From assembly GCA_019634975.1 (NCBI GenBank), contig JAHCAI010000013.1, positions 1 through 64,000 of the forward strand: a stretch of 64,000 nucleotides of DNA. The letters run 5' to 3'. The stretch is from Burkholderiales bacterium (GTDB taxonomy: Bacteria > Pseudomonadota > Gammaproteobacteria > Burkholderiales > SG8-41). Position 1 is the first letter of the stretch, and every line of letters begins with the position of its first letter. Below the pieces are notes generated by a model. The model was not told where the DNA came from. It did no database searches and was given only the letters and a program-made list of their open reading frames with translations. The position numbers and the translations under genes are program-made. Of this stretch, positions 37,723 to 47,454 are shown piece after piece.

Positions 37723-40323
37723 ATGCGCTTCGACAAGTTCACGACGAAATTCCAGCAGGCCTTCGCCGACGCGCAGAGCGCGGCGGTCGGCGGCGATCAT
37801 GCGTACATCGAGCCGCAGCACCTGCTGCAGGCCCTGCTCAACCAGCAGGACGGCGGCACCGCGTCGCTGCTGCAGCGCGCCGGCGTCAACGTCGGCGGCC
37901 TGAAAGCCGCGCTGAAGTCCGCGATCGACCGCCTGCCGAAGGTCGAGGGCACCGGCGGCGAAGTCACCATTTCCCGCGAGCTCGGCAACCTGCTCAACCT
38001 GACCGACAGGGAGGCGCAGAAGCGCGGCGACCAGTACATCGCCTCCGAGATGTTCCTGCTGGCGCTGACCCAGGACAAGGGCGAGGCCGGGCGCCTGCTG
38101 AAGCAGCATGGCGGCGACCGCGCCCATGTCGAAAAAGCGGTTGAATCGCTGCGCGGCGGTGAAACGGTGGGCAGTCCGGAGGCCGAAGGCAGCCGCGAGG
38201 CGCTGAAGAAATACACGCTGGACCTGACCGAGCACGCGCGCTCCGGCAAACTCGATCCGGTGATCGGGCGCGATGACGAAATCCGCCGCGTGGTGCAGAT
38301 CCTGCAGCGGCGCACCAAGAACAACCCGGTGCTGATCGGCGAGCCGGGCGTCGGCAAGACCGCGATCGTCGAAGGCCTGGCGCAGCGCATCGTCAACGGC
38401 GAGGTGCCGGAGACGCTGAAGAACAAGCGCGTGCTGTCGCTGGACATGGCGGCGTTGCTGGCGGGCGCAAAATACCGCGGCGAGTTCGAGGAGCGCCTGA
38501 AATCGGTGCTGAAGGAAATCGCCCAGGATGCCGGCCAGACCATTGTTTTCATCGACGAGATCCACACCATGGTGGGCGCGGGCAAGGCCGAGGGCGCGAT
38601 GGACGCCGGCAACATGTTGAAGCCGGCGCTGGCGCGCGGCGAGCTGCACTGCGTAGGCGCCACCACGCTCGACGAATACCGCAAGTACATCGAGAAGGAT
38701 GCCGCACTGGAGCGTCGTTTCCAGAAAGTGCTGGTTGACGAGCCCTCGGTGGAGGCGACCATCGCCATCCTGCGCGGGCTGCAGGAGAAGTACGAGCTGC
38801 ACCACGGCGTCGAGATCACCGATCCGGCGATCGTCGCCGCGGCGGAGCTGTCGCACCGCTACATCACCGACCGTTTCCTGCCGGACAAGGCGATCGACCT
38901 GATCGATGAGGCGGCCTCGCGCATCAAGATGGAAATCGATTCCAAGCCGGAATCGATGGACAAGCTCGACCGCCGCCTGATCCAGCTGAAGATCGAGCGC
39001 GAGGCGATCAAGAAGGAAAAGGACGAGGCTTCGCAGAAACGGCTGGCGCTGCTGGAGGGCGAAATCAGGTCGCTGGAGCGCGAATATGCCGACCTCGAGG
39101 AGATCTGGAAGGCGGAAAAGGCGCAGGTCCAGGGCAGCGCGCACATCAAGGAGGAAATCGACCGCATCCGCGCCGAGATCGCGAAGCTGCAGCGCGCGGG
39201 CAAACTCGACAAGGTCGCGGAGCTGCAGTACGGAAAACTGCCGCAGCTCGAGTTCCAGCTGAAGCAGGCCGAGGGCGCCGGCGGACACCCGGCGAAACAC
39301 AGGCTGCTGCGCACCCATGTCGGCACCGAGGAGATCGCCGAAGTGGTGTCGCGGGCGACCGGCATCCCGGTGTCGAAGATGATGCAGGGCGAGCGGGAGA
39401 AGCTGCTGAAGATGGAGGAGCGCCTGCACGCCCGGGTGGTCGGGCAGGACGAGGCCGTGCGCCTGGTGTCGGACGCGATCCGCCGCTCGCGCGCCGGACT
39501 CGGGGACCCGAAACGTCCCTACGGCTCCTTCCTGTTTCTCGGACCGACGGGTGTCGGCAAGACCGAGCTGTGCAAGGCGCTGGCCGGATTCCTGTTCGAT
39601 TCCGAGGACCACCTGATCCGGATCGACATGTCGGAATTCATGGAAAAGCATTCGGTGGCGCGGCTGATCGGCGCGCCGCCGGGTTATGTGGGCTACGAAG
39701 AGGGCGGTTACCTTACCGAGGCGGTGCGGCGCAAGCCCTACTCGGTGATCCTGCTCGACGAGATCGAGAAGGCGCATCCGGACGTGTTCAATGTGCTGCT
39801 GCAGGTGCTCGATGACGGCCGCATGACCGACGGCCAGGGGCGCACGGTCGATTTCAAGAACACGGTGATCGTGATGACCTCCAACCTCGGCTCGCAGATG
39901 ATCCAGGGCATGCAGGGCGACGACTACCAGGTGGTCAAGCTGGCCGTGCTGGGCGAGGTGAAGACGAAGTTCAGGCCGGAGTTCATCAACCGCATCGACG
40001 AGATCGTCGTGTTCCACGGGCTCGACGAAAAGCACATCAAGTCGATCGCGCGCATCCAGCTCGAATACCTCGAGAAGCGGCTTGCGCAGATGGAGATGAA
40101 ACTCGAGGTCAGCGACGCGGCGCTGGACGAGATTGCGGCGGTCGGTTTCGATCCGCTCTACGGCGCGCGGCCGCTGAAACGCGCGATCCAGGCGCAGCTT
40201 GAGAATCCGCTGGCGAAGCTGATCCTCGAGGGGCGCTTCGGGCCGAAGGACACCATCCGTGTGGATGCCGGGAAGGGCGGCATGGTGTTCGAGAAAGCGG
40301 CCGCAGAGGCTGCCGCGGCCTGA
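37723..40323 (+). CDS. clpB: Disaggregase chaperone ClpB
   Basis: Hsp100 disaggregase of 866 residues working with DnaK. The N-terminal domain ([25 protein letters not shown]) is followed by AAA1 (Walker [16 protein letters not shown], Walker [15 protein letters not shown]), the long coiled-coil middle domain (about 405-530), AAA2 (Walker [15 protein letters not shown], Walker [15 protein letters not shown]) and the sensor GARPLKRAI. The length matches the family. It is driven by a clear sigma-32 promoter. No terminator is visible directly after the stop. The nearest one is 300 bases further on. Confidence 0.98.
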   Translation: MRFDKFTTKFQQAFADAQSAAVGGDHAYIEPQHLLQALLNQQDGGTASLLQRAGVNVGGLKAALKSAIDRLPKVEGTGGEVTISRELGNLLNLTDREAQKRGDQYIASEMFLLALTQDKGEAGRLLKQHGGDRAHVEKAVESLRGGETVGSPEAEGSREALKKYTLDLTEHARSGKLDPVIGRDDEIRRVVQILQRRTKNNPVLIGEPGVGKTAIVEGLAQRIVNGEVPETLKNKRVLSLDMAALLAGAKYRGEFEERLKSVLKEIAQDAGQTIVFIDEIHTMVGAGKAEGAMDAGNMLKPALARGELHCVGATTLDEYRKYIEKDAALERRFQKVLVDEPSVEATIAILRGLQEKYELHHGVEITDPAIVAAAELSHRYITDRFLPDKAIDLIDEAASRIKMEIDSKPESMDKLDRRLIQLKIEREAIKKEKDEASQKRLALLEGEIRSLEREYADLEEIWKAEKAQVQGSAHIKEEIDRIRAEIAKLQRAGKLDKVAELQYGKLPQLEFQLKQAEGAGGHPAKHRLLRTHVGTEEIAEVVSRATGIPVSKMMQGEREKLLKMEERLHARVVGQDEAVRLVSDAIRRSRAGLGDPKRPYGSFLFLGPTGVGKTELCKALAGFLFDSEDHLIRIDMSEFMEKHSVARLIGAPPGYVGYEEGGYLTEAVRRKPYSVILLDEIEKAHPDVFNVLLQVLDDGRMTDGQGRTVDFKNTVIVMTSNLGSQMIQGMQGDDYQVVKLAVLGEVKTKFRPEFINRIDEIVVFHGLDEKHIKSIARIQLEYLEKRLAQMEMKLEVSDAALDEIAAVGFDPLYGARPLKRAIQAQLENPLAKLILEGRFGPKDTIRVDAGKGGMVFEKAAAEAAAA

Positions 40324-40623
40324 TGCACGCTCGGACTTGTCATTCTAAGCGCCTGTTTTTCCGCAGGTCTGCCGTTCAGGAGGGCTGTTGAAAAAATGGG
40401 CGTTGACGGCGTGCCTCGGCAGGCGTAAAAAGGAGCCAGAGATGCGCAGCACTGCGGACCCGGTACCGGGAATGCAGAGCGCGAGATTCCGGGCGATCGT
40501 CCGGATATCGCCTGCCAAGGCGGCGGCCGTATGCTGCAGCCGGCGCAGATCCGGACTGGTGAAATGCCATTCATCCAATGACGCCGCTCTACGGTGGCGC
40601 CGCACCGGGTAACCGGTTGCACC
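40324..40623. other. Non-coding interval after clpB with an IS-end-like motif
   Basis: About 300 bases without a convincing gene. GGCTGTTGAAAAA at 40384-40396 resembles the terminal inverted repeats of several insertion-sequence families. No second copy or transposase is nearby. Short frames here (for example 40388-40612) lack a ribosome-binding site and a recognisable product. Confidence 0.4.
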
Positions 40624-40658
40624 AAAGCCCCGCGCCTGCGGGGCTTTTCATTTTTTGC
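40624..40658 (+). terminator. Intrinsic terminator between clpB and the AttH-like gene
   Basis: The stem AAAGCCCCGC (40624-40633) / GCGGGGCTTT (40638-40647) around a GCCT loop is followed by a T-rich run. It lies between convergent genes and reads best on the plus strand. Confidence 0.8.
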
Positions 40659-40705
40659 GGCAGCCCCGGCAGGCTTGCCCGGGCATGCCGCCCGTGTGGT
40701 GCGCA

Positions 40706-41803
40706 TCAGATTTGCAGTGGTCGCAGATAGCCCGTGAGTTCAAGGTAGCCACGCCCGATTTCGCGCTTGTCGCCGAGTGCGCGTACCGCGCCTTCCCAAT
40801 ACACAGCTCCGGTCGTGGCGCGAGTGTCGTTCTCCTGGTCGTCCATCAAGGGCTCCAGTCTCAGACGTAACGGTCCGGCGAGGACTTCGAAGCTGACGGG
40901 GTATTCCGCCCCGGTGAGCGGCGATCGCCAACGGCGCAGCGGAGTGAAGCGGATCTGGTCCGGCCGGAATCCGGTCACCGAGCCGCTGGCGTCGCGCCAG
41001 GATCCGCCCGCCCACAGTGTACCGCCCCTGCGGTTGCGCATGCGGAAGGCCATCAGCGCGCCGCCATCGGCGAGGTTGATGCCGATCCAGTCCCAGCCTT
41101 CCGCGTCGGGCTCGAGAAGCGAAGAGGACCATTCATGATCGAGCCAGGCCTCGCCTTCCACCTCGCGCGCCGTTTTGTCGATCCGTATCCGTCCCGATGC
41201 ACGCAATTGCGGAAGGCTGTAATAATGGCTTGCGGATCCGGCTTCCGGTCCCTTGCGGCTGTAGCCATCGGTGCCCTGCAGCAGCGGCGTCTGGCGGGTT
41301 TCCAGGACAAGGTCGAGCGCGAGATCGCGGTTGCCAATCCAGCAGCGGTAGAGCGGGCCGTCGCGCAGGAGTTGCCAGCGGTCGATCCAGACCCGCGTGT
41401 TTCCGGTGTCGCTGCCGGCGAGTCCGAAGCCCTGCCGGGCAGCACGCTGCACGTGACGCAGCTTTCCGAGGCGGCGATCGGAGACGGCTGCATGCGCAAT
41501 GATGATGTGCTCGGGATTGAAACGGCTGGGATTTGCCACCTGACTGGGCGGGCGGACACGGAAAAAAGTGACCTGAAAACCGCAATCCTCCCGATCCCGT
41601 GTCCGCAGCCACCCGGTGATGTACCACCACTCGATCCGGAAATCCGGGTGACTGCCATGGTCGTGCGGAAAGCGCATGCGGTAGGCGGGATCGGCCGCTG
41701 CGAATGGCGCCGCCGGAGGGAGGGCCATAGCGCCTGCAGGCAGCACGCCGGCTGCCGCCAGCATGCCGAGCAGCCTCCTGCGCCTAACGGTCGGATGAGC
41801 CAT
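40706..41803 (-). CDS. AttH-like lipocalin/carotenoid 1,2-hydratase-domain protein
   Basis: 365 residues with an N-terminal signal (RRRLLGMLAAAGVLPAGAMA). The CrtC/AttH domain has DFRIEWWYITGWL, QVTFFRVRPP, EGEAWLDHEWSS and WDWIGINLADGGALMAF. It belongs to the predicted secreted hydrolase family found with LolCDE-like ABC exporters (AttEFGH of Agrobacterium). It follows the permease gene after six bases. The biochemical function is not established. Confidence 0.85.
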   Translation of the reverse strand: MAHPTVRRRRLLGMLAAAGVLPAGAMALPPAAPFAAADPAYRMRFPHDHGSHPDFRIEWWYITGWLRTRDREDCGFQVTFFRVRPPSQVANPSRFNPEHIIIAHAAVSDRRLGKLRHVQRAARQGFGLAGSDTGNTRVWIDRWQLLRDGPLYRCWIGNRDLALDLVLETRQTPLLQGTDGYSRKGPEAGSASHYYSLPQLRASGRIRIDKTAREVEGEAWLDHEWSSSLLEPDAEGWDWIGINLADGGALMAFRMRNRRGGTLWAGGSWRDASGSVTGFRPDQIRFTPLRRWRSPLTGAEYPVSFEVLAGPLRLRLEPLMDDQENDTRATTGAVYWEGAVRALGDKREIGRGYLELTGYLRPLQI

Positions 41804-41809
41804 CGCGGA

Positions 41810-44317
41810 TCACCAGTCTTCCCGCACCGCGCGCGTCATTTCCTGCCGCGTCGCCATCGCGGCACCGGCGCACGCCGCCACCGCGGCGCAGAGGATGATG
41901 CCGGTAAACAGCGCGGCCAGCGGCAACCAGGGTACCGCGAGATCCATGCTCCAGTGGAAGGACTGGCGGTTGATCACGCGGATCAGGATCAGGCCGATGA
42001 GGCCGCCGGCGACCATGCCGCAGGCGGCGCCGATGGCTGCCCCGAGAGCCCCCTCTACGCCGAGCATGACCGAGATCTCGCGCCGGGTCAGCCCGAGGTG
42101 GCGCAGCATGCCGAACTCGCGTCGGCGGGACAATGCCTGGGCGTTGAAAGCCAGCCACACTCCGAGCAGCCCGATGCACAGCGCTGCCGCCTGCAAGGCC
42201 CAGGTGACCGCAAAGCTGCGGTCAAAGATATCCAGAGACAGCCGGCGCAGGTCGGCGGTGGCCGTTATTTCCAGTGCACTGCCATCGTCGGCCGCGGCGC
42301 GGATGAGGCCGCTGATCTCGGTCACCCGGGCGTCGGGCGCAAGCCATGCCGCGACGTCGTTGACCGTCTGGTCTCCGGTGATCCGACGGTAATCCGCCAG
42401 GTCCATCACTACGGCGCCGTTCTGCCGTGCGTAGTCCCGCCAGATTCCGCCCACGGCGAAAATCTGCGGTTGCATGCCCAGCGGCAGGCGGATCGGATCA
42501 CCGGGCTGCAACGCCAGCACGTCCGCGACCAGTTCGCTGATCCACACTGCCGGCGGTCCGTCTGCACCCGGGGCGGCCGGTGCGCCGACGAGCGGGAGTG
42601 ACCGGGAAAAGCCGTCCACGCCGGGATCACGCGCGATCAGCGTGACCGGCGGTCGCCCGGGCAGAAGCAGCAGGCTGCGGGAACGCAGGAATTCAACGCG
42701 AAGCAGTTGAGGGATGCTTGCGATGCGCTGCTGTTCCCGCCCGGACAGAAAGGCAGTTTCGCCGCCGCCCCCGGCGCGCACGTAGATATCGGCCGGCAGC
42801 ACCTGGTCGAGCCAGGCATCGAGTGAGGTCCGGAACGAATGAATCATCAGCAGCATCGACACGACCAGGCTGAAACTGACCAGGATGGATGACATGCCGA
42901 TGGCAGTAAGCCGGGGGGTGGCGAGCAGGCGCGCGAGGCTGAGGGCATGAGGCAGCGGCAGCGGCAGCCGGGCCAGCTTCAGCAAGCGTATGGCAGCGGG
43001 CGGAAAAGCGAGCGTGGCGCCCGCAAGGAGCAGTGCAATGGCGGCATGGCCATGCAGCGGCAGGCCGGTGGACGGTGCGGCCCACAGCAGCATCGCGGCA
43101 GACCCAATGGCGGCGACTCCGGCCAGTGCGGGGAATGCGCTGACCCGCTCATCCGGATCACCGGCGCGCAAGCCGCGGGCCGCCGGCATCCCGGCGATCT
43201 CGATGGCCGGAGCGAGGGTTCCGCCCAGGGCAAACAGGGGGCCCAGCAGCAGGAAGAACAGCGCCGCGGCAGGCTCGGGATGCAGCGCAGCCTGCAGGTT
43301 CCTGAAATAACCGGCACCCAGATCCATGCCGACGGAGGCGAGCAGTTGCCGCGCGAGCACGAAGCCGCCGGCAATGCCGATCACCGCCCCGGCGGCACCG
43401 ATCAGGGTGCCCTCGGCAAGCAGCACACCCAGCACGGTGCCGCGCGGCGCGCCCAGGGCGCGCATCAGCGCAACCTGGCTGCGCCGGCGCAGCATCGACA
43501 GGGTCTGCGTGGAATAGACCAGGAAAGCGCCGGTGAACAGGGCGATCAGCGCCAGCATGTCGAGATTCGTGCGGTATGCACGGGTCAGGGCGGCGCTGCG
43601 CAGGTTTTCCGCTTCCGGCGTCAGCAGCTCCACTCCTTCGGGGAGGAGGGCCGAGATCGATTTCTGCACGGCTGCCGCCGCAACTTCGCCGTCGAGCCTG
43701 ATATCGATGCGATGGAGCACGCCGGTCATGCCGAAGCGCCACTGCGCGGCGGCAATGTCCATGATGCCCAGCGGTTGGCGATAGCTGCCGTCCGGCAGAA
43801 CTGCGGCAACACGCAGCGCCACGGTCACCGTGCCTGCGCGAAAATCCAGCAGGTCACCGGCAGCGACACCATGGCTGCGCGCCGCGGCGGCGGACAGGAT
43901 GATGCTGTCGGGTTCAAAAAGTCCTGCGGCGGGCAATGACTGGCCGGCGACCAGTGCCGGCTGCAACTCCCGGGCGCGCAGCGCATCGATACCGATGATC
44001 CTGAGCGGCGCATTCCCGGCATCGCGGGAGGCCTGGAACTCGAGGACCGGGCTGGCGATGGCTATGCCGTCGAGCGTCGCGATTTGCGGATAAAGCTGTT
44101 CGTCAAATCCCTGGCGCGGCCCGCGCACCAGCAGTTCGGCTTCGCCGGAGAGCTGCAGGGCAGCCCGGCGGAACTCCGCATCCGCGCTGGCATTGAGCAG
44201 GTGCACCGAATATCCCAGCGCAATGCCGGCAGCAATGGCCAGCGTTGCCAGCAGCGTGCGTCCGGGCTGCGCGCGCAGGGAGCTTCCGACCAGTGCCTGC
44301 CATAAGGCGCGGATCAT
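41810..44317 (-). CDS. FtsX-like (MacB/LolC-type) ABC transporter permease
   Basis: 835-residue permease with an N-terminal helix, a large periplasmic domain, four central membrane helices with the FtsX region (MLALIALFTGAFLVYSTQTL, RRRSQVALMRALGAPR), a second periplasmic part and a further FtsX helix set at the C-terminus (SRRREFGMLRHLGLTRREIS). It looks like a tandem of two FtsX units in one chain. The start overlaps the ATPase stop by four bases. It probably extracts or exports a lipid or lipoprotein from the inner membrane together with the adjacent ATPase and the AttH-like protein. Confidence 0.9.
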   Translation of the reverse strand: MIRALWQALVGSSLRAQPGRTLLATLAIAAGIALGYSVHLLNASADAEFRRAALQLSGEAELLVRGPRQGFDEQLYPQIATLDGIAIASPVLEFQASRDAGNAPLRIIGIDALRARELQPALVAGQSLPAAGLFEPDSIILSAAAARSHGVAAGDLLDFRAGTVTVALRVAAVLPDGSYRQPLGIMDIAAAQWRFGMTGVLHRIDIRLDGEVAAAAVQKSISALLPEGVELLTPEAENLRSAALTRAYRTNLDMLALIALFTGAFLVYSTQTLSMLRRRSQVALMRALGAPRGTVLGVLLAEGTLIGAAGAVIGIAGGFVLARQLLASVGMDLGAGYFRNLQAALHPEPAAALFFLLLGPLFALGGTLAPAIEIAGMPAARGLRAGDPDERVSAFPALAGVAAIGSAAMLLWAAPSTGLPLHGHAAIALLLAGATLAFPPAAIRLLKLARLPLPLPHALSLARLLATPRLTAIGMSSILVSFSLVVSMLLMIHSFRTSLDAWLDQVLPADIYVRAGGGGETAFLSGREQQRIASIPQLLRVEFLRSRSLLLLPGRPPVTLIARDPGVDGFSRSLPLVGAPAAPGADGPPAVWISELVADVLALQPGDPIRLPLGMQPQIFAVGGIWRDYARQNGAVVMDLADYRRITGDQTVNDVAAWLAPDARVTEISGLIRAAADDGSALEITATADLRRLSLDIFDRSFAVTWALQAAALCIGLLGVWLAFNAQALSRRREFGMLRHLGLTRREISVMLGVEGALGAAIGAACGMVAGGLIGLILIRVINRQSFHWSMDLAVPWLPLAALFTGIILCAAVAACAGAAMATRQEMTRAVREDW

Positions 44318-44979
44318 TCCGGGCGCAGGATGCCGTCGGCCAGGCGCAGCACGCGGTCTGCCGAGGCGGCCGCCGCGCTGGAATGGGTGACCAGGATGCC
44401 GATGCTGTCGCGGGACTTGACCTGTTCGCGGAGCAGATCCAGAACCTGGCTGGCGCTGCCGGCATCGAGATTGCCGGTCGGCTCGTCGGCGAGCACGAGT
44501 CCGGGCTGGTGAGCCAGCGCCCGGGCGATGGCGACACGCTGAGACTCTCCGCCGGAAAGCGTGCCCGGAAAGCGGTGTAAATGCGCCGAGAGCCCGACAG
44601 CGCCGAGCAGGGCGGCGGCACGCTGCTGGGACTCGCGGTGACCGACGCCATTGAGCCGCAGCGACAGCGCCGCATTGTCGAGCACGGTCAGATGGGGCAG
44701 CAGCAGGAAGGCCTGGAATACGAAGCCCATGCGCCGGCGGCGCAGCCGCGTTCTCTCGTTGTCGTCGAGCAGGGCGAGATCCTGGCCGTCAAGAAGGATG
44801 CGGCCCGAGTCCGGCAACTCGAGTCCCGCGATCAGGTTGAGCAGCGTTGATTTGCCGGAGCCCGATTCGCCGACAACCGCGACATAATCGCCCGGCTGCA
44901 GTTCGAGACAGATATCGCGCAGGACCGGCCGGTCACCGGGGTCGCGATAGGACTTGTGCAGGTGTTTGAGGGTGAGCAT
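44314..44979 (-). CDS. ABC transporter ATP-binding protein (LolD/MacB type)
   Basis: 221-residue ATPase: Walker A GESGSGKST, signature LSGGESQRVAIARAL (E instead of the more common Q), Walker B LVLADEPTGNLD and H-loop VTHSSAA. It pairs with the FtsX-like permease that starts in its stop codon. Confidence 0.94.
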   Translation of the reverse strand: MLTLKHLHKSYRDPGDRPVLRDICLELQPGDYVAVVGESGSGKSTLLNLIAGLELPDSGRILLDGQDLALLDDNERTRLRRRRMGFVFQAFLLLPHLTVLDNAALSLRLNGVGHRESQQRAAALLGAVGLSAHLHRFPGTLSGGESQRVAIARALAHQPGLVLADEPTGNLDAGSASQVLDLLREQVKSRDSIGILVTHSSAAAASADRVLRLADGILRPE

Positions 44980-45018
44980 GGCCAGCCGATTATTCCACGG
45001 CCGCAGCGGCCTTCCCAG

Positions 45019-46242
45019 TCAGCGATCAGACAGGGAAGTCCTGACGACAATTTCGGAGTGGAGCGTGCGGTGTACCGGACAGCGGTTGGCGATTTCGAGC
45101 AGTCGCGCGCGTTGCACGCCGTCGAGTTCGCCCTCCAGCGCGATTGTCCGCTCTATGCGGTCCACTTTTCCCTCCCGGGTCCGGCAATCGGGGCAATCCG
45201 CGGCATCGATTTTCCTGTGCCTGAGTTCCACGGTGACGCGCTGCAGCGGCCATTTTTTCTTTTCGGCATACATGCGCAGCGTCATCGAGGTGCAGGCGCC
45301 GAGGCCCGACAGCAGCAGCTCGTAAGGCGTGAATCCGGAGTCATTGCCGCCCAGAGCGGCGGGTTCATCGGCGCGCAGCCGATGGGGTCCGGCGACGATG
45401 CTCTGGGTGTAGGGGCCTTCCCCGGTCTCGCGCACGATGACGCCCCCATGCGAGATTGGCGCAACGGCATCCCGGCCCTGCCCGACATAGCGGCTCGCCC
45501 AGGCGGCGAGGACGGCAGCCACATATTGCGCATCGCCCTTGTCGGTCAGCAGATGGTCAGCGGTATCCAGCGACACAAAGCTTTTCGGGTGTTTTGCGGC
45601 GGCAAAGATGCGCGCCGCGTTGTCGATGTCGACGACGGTGTCCCGGGGCGAATGGAATATCAGCAGGGCCTTGCGCAGGCGGCCGATGTGTTCGGCATTG
45701 TCCTGTTTGGCGAGGTCCTCGAGGAACTGCCTGCGCACGCGAAAGCTGCGTCCCTGCAGGGTGATTACCGCTTCTCCGCGGGCCTCGATCTCGGGATTGA
45801 CGTCGCCGAGCAGCTGTTGCACATGGGCGGGATGGAAGGGCGCCCCCATCGTCGCGACGGCGCGGGCATCTGCGATTTCGCGGGCGGCGGCAAGCACCGC
45901 GGCACCGCCCAGGCTGTGTCCGATCAGCACGCGCGGCGGGCCATGGTGGGCACGCAACCAGTCCGCTGCGGCAACGAGATCGGCGACATTGGAGGAGAAA
46001 TTGGTGTTCGCGAAATCGCCCTTGCTGTCGCCGAGACCCGTGAAGTCGAAACGCAGAACGCCGAAACCCTGCTCGACCAGGGCGGTGCTGATGCGTGCGG
46101 CGGCAACTGAATTCTTCGAGCAGGTGAAGCAGTGCGCGAACAGCGCGTAGGCCACGGGGGGAACCGCCGGCAGTTCGAGGCGCGCGGCAAGCGGTGTGCC
46201 GAAAGATCCGGGAAACTGGGCCGGGCGGATGGATGTTGTCAT
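45019..46242 (-). CDS. Alpha/beta-hydrolase and OsmC fusion protein
   Basis: 407 residues in two domains. Residues 1-255 form an alpha/beta hydrolase (nucleophile elbow LIGHSLGGAAV, Asp in FHSPRDTVVD, His in DTADHLL). Residues about 270-407 form an OsmC/Ohr peroxidase-like domain with conserved cysteines in LLSGLGACTSMTLRM and ANRCPVHRTL. The fusion is known in proteobacteria as a bifunctional family, with a role in peroxide or thioester metabolism not settled. ATG 46242 has a CGGAGA site. The ABC exporter genes follow 39 bases downstream on the same strand. Confidence 0.88.
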   Translation of the reverse strand: MTTSIRPAQFPGSFGTPLAARLELPAVPPVAYALFAHCFTCSKNSVAAARISTALVEQGFGVLRFDFTGLGDSKGDFANTNFSSNVADLVAAADWLRAHHGPPRVLIGHSLGGAAVLAAAREIADARAVATMGAPFHPAHVQQLLGDVNPEIEARGEAVITLQGRSFRVRRQFLEDLAKQDNAEHIGRLRKALLIFHSPRDTVVDIDNAARIFAAAKHPKSFVSLDTADHLLTDKGDAQYVAAVLAAWASRYVGQGRDAVAPISHGGVIVRETGEGPYTQSIVAGPHRLRADEPAALGGNDSGFTPYELLLSGLGACTSMTLRMYAEKKKWPLQRVTVELRHRKIDAADCPDCRTREGKVDRIERTIALEGELDGVQRARLLEIANRCPVHRTLHSEIVVRTSLSDR

Positions 46243-46351
46243 GGGCAAATCTCCGTAAGCGCAACGGCAACCAGGGCATGCCATTCACGGACAGTATGCA
46301 GTGGTATCATCGCGACCCGGAATTTCCGCTGCTTGAACGGAGAATAATTCA

Positions 46352-47329
46352 ATGAAATCATATGGATACATAACACTCCTGGTTTTCGCCGCAACGGTTT
46401 GCGGTTTTTCCCTGCCGGTGTCGGCGCAGGGTTATCCGGCCAAGCCGGTGCGAATGATCATTCCGTTCTCTGCCGGCGGGGCCGCCGACGTGCCGGGGCG
46501 GATCGTGACCCAGAAACTGGGCGACGCGCTGCGCCAGCAGGTCATCGTCGAGAACCGCCCGGGGGCGGGATCCACCATTGGCGCCGACCTCGCGGCAAAG
46601 GCCGCCCCGGATGGCTACACGATATTCATGATCAGCAACACGCATTTCGTCAGTGCGGCACTGCACCGCAAGCTGGCCTACGATTCGCTCAACGATTTCA
46701 CGCCGGTGACCCAGATCACCAGCGCACCCAATGTGCTGGTGGTGCATCCGTCGCTGCCGGTGAAGTCTGTCAAGGATCTGATTGCGCTCGCCAAGGCGCG
46801 CCCCGGCCAGATCGATTATGCCTCCTCCGGCAATGGCAGCACGCAGCACCTCACGGGCGCCTTGTTTGCCAGCATGGCCGGCATCAGCATGACCCATATT
46901 CCCTACCGCGGCAGCGGTCCGGTCACGGCCGACCTGCTCGGCGGGCAGGTGCAGGTCGCATTCCCGGGGATCGCCGGCATGTTGCCGCATATCCGTGCCG
47001 GCAAGCTCAGGCCGCTCGGCGTGACCGGCAGCAAGCGCTCGCCGGAATTGCCGAACGTCCCCACGATCGCCGAGGCGGGCGTCAAAGGTTATGAAATGGT
47101 CGCCTGGTTCGGCGTTTCGGGCCCCAAGGGACTGCCCCGGGACATCCAGATGAAGCTGCATGCCGAGCTCGTCGGCGTGCTGAAGACGCCCGAGATGAGC
47201 CGCAGTCTGCAGGCTGTGGGACAGGAGCCGGCCTGGCAGGACACACCCGAAAAATTCTTCGATTTCTTGAAGGTTGAATCGATGAAATGGGCCCAGGTGG
47301 TCAAGGCGAGCGGTGCCGCCATAGACTGA
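46352..47329 (+). CDS. Bug/TctC-family periplasmic solute-binding protein (3)
   Basis: 325 residues, signal peptide ending near PVSAQ. The family motifs are MIIPFSAGGAADVPGRI, NRPGAGSTIGADLAA, VHPSLPVKSVKDLIALAK and GGQVQVAFPG. This one has the usual PFxxGG loop, unlike the two Bug proteins at 31.7-33.7 kb. No transport membrane subunits are nearby. It is transcribed with a second Bug gene but separated by a terminator. Confidence 0.93.
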   Translation: MKSYGYITLLVFAATVCGFSLPVSAQGYPAKPVRMIIPFSAGGAADVPGRIVTQKLGDALRQQVIVENRPGAGSTIGADLAAKAAPDGYTIFMISNTHFVSAALHRKLAYDSLNDFTPVTQITSAPNVLVVHPSLPVKSVKDLIALAKARPGQIDYASSGNGSTQHLTGALFASMAGISMTHIPYRGSGPVTADLLGGQVQVAFPGIAGMLPHIRAGKLRPLGVTGSKRSPELPNVPTIAEAGVKGYEMVAWFGVSGPKGLPRDIQMKLHAELVGVLKTPEMSRSLQAVGQEPAWQDTPEKFFDFLKVESMKWAQVVKASGAAID

Positions 47330-47360
47330 TTCTGCGTTGCAGCATCGCTGTCGTCGGGAG

Positions 47361-47388
47361 ACGCCGCAGCAATGCGGCGTTTTCTTTT
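47361..47388 (+). terminator. Intrinsic terminator between Bug genes 3 and 4
   Basis: The stem ACGCCGCA (47361-47368) / TGCGGCGT (47373-47380) closes a GCAA loop and is followed by TTTCTTTT. Confidence 0.75.
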
Positions 47389-47454
47389 GCCAATCCACCG
47401 GGTGTTGATAATATCCACCCCGGAATTCCACATTACAAACCTTGGAGGAGATGC

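Noticed and set aside
37630..40035. 801-codon minus-strand open frame opposite clpB
   Set aside because: It is the reading of clpB codons on the other strand. The plus-strand frame has all ClpB motifs.
40388..40612. Small open frame after clpB
   Set aside because: TTG start without a ribosome-binding site, and no recognisable product.
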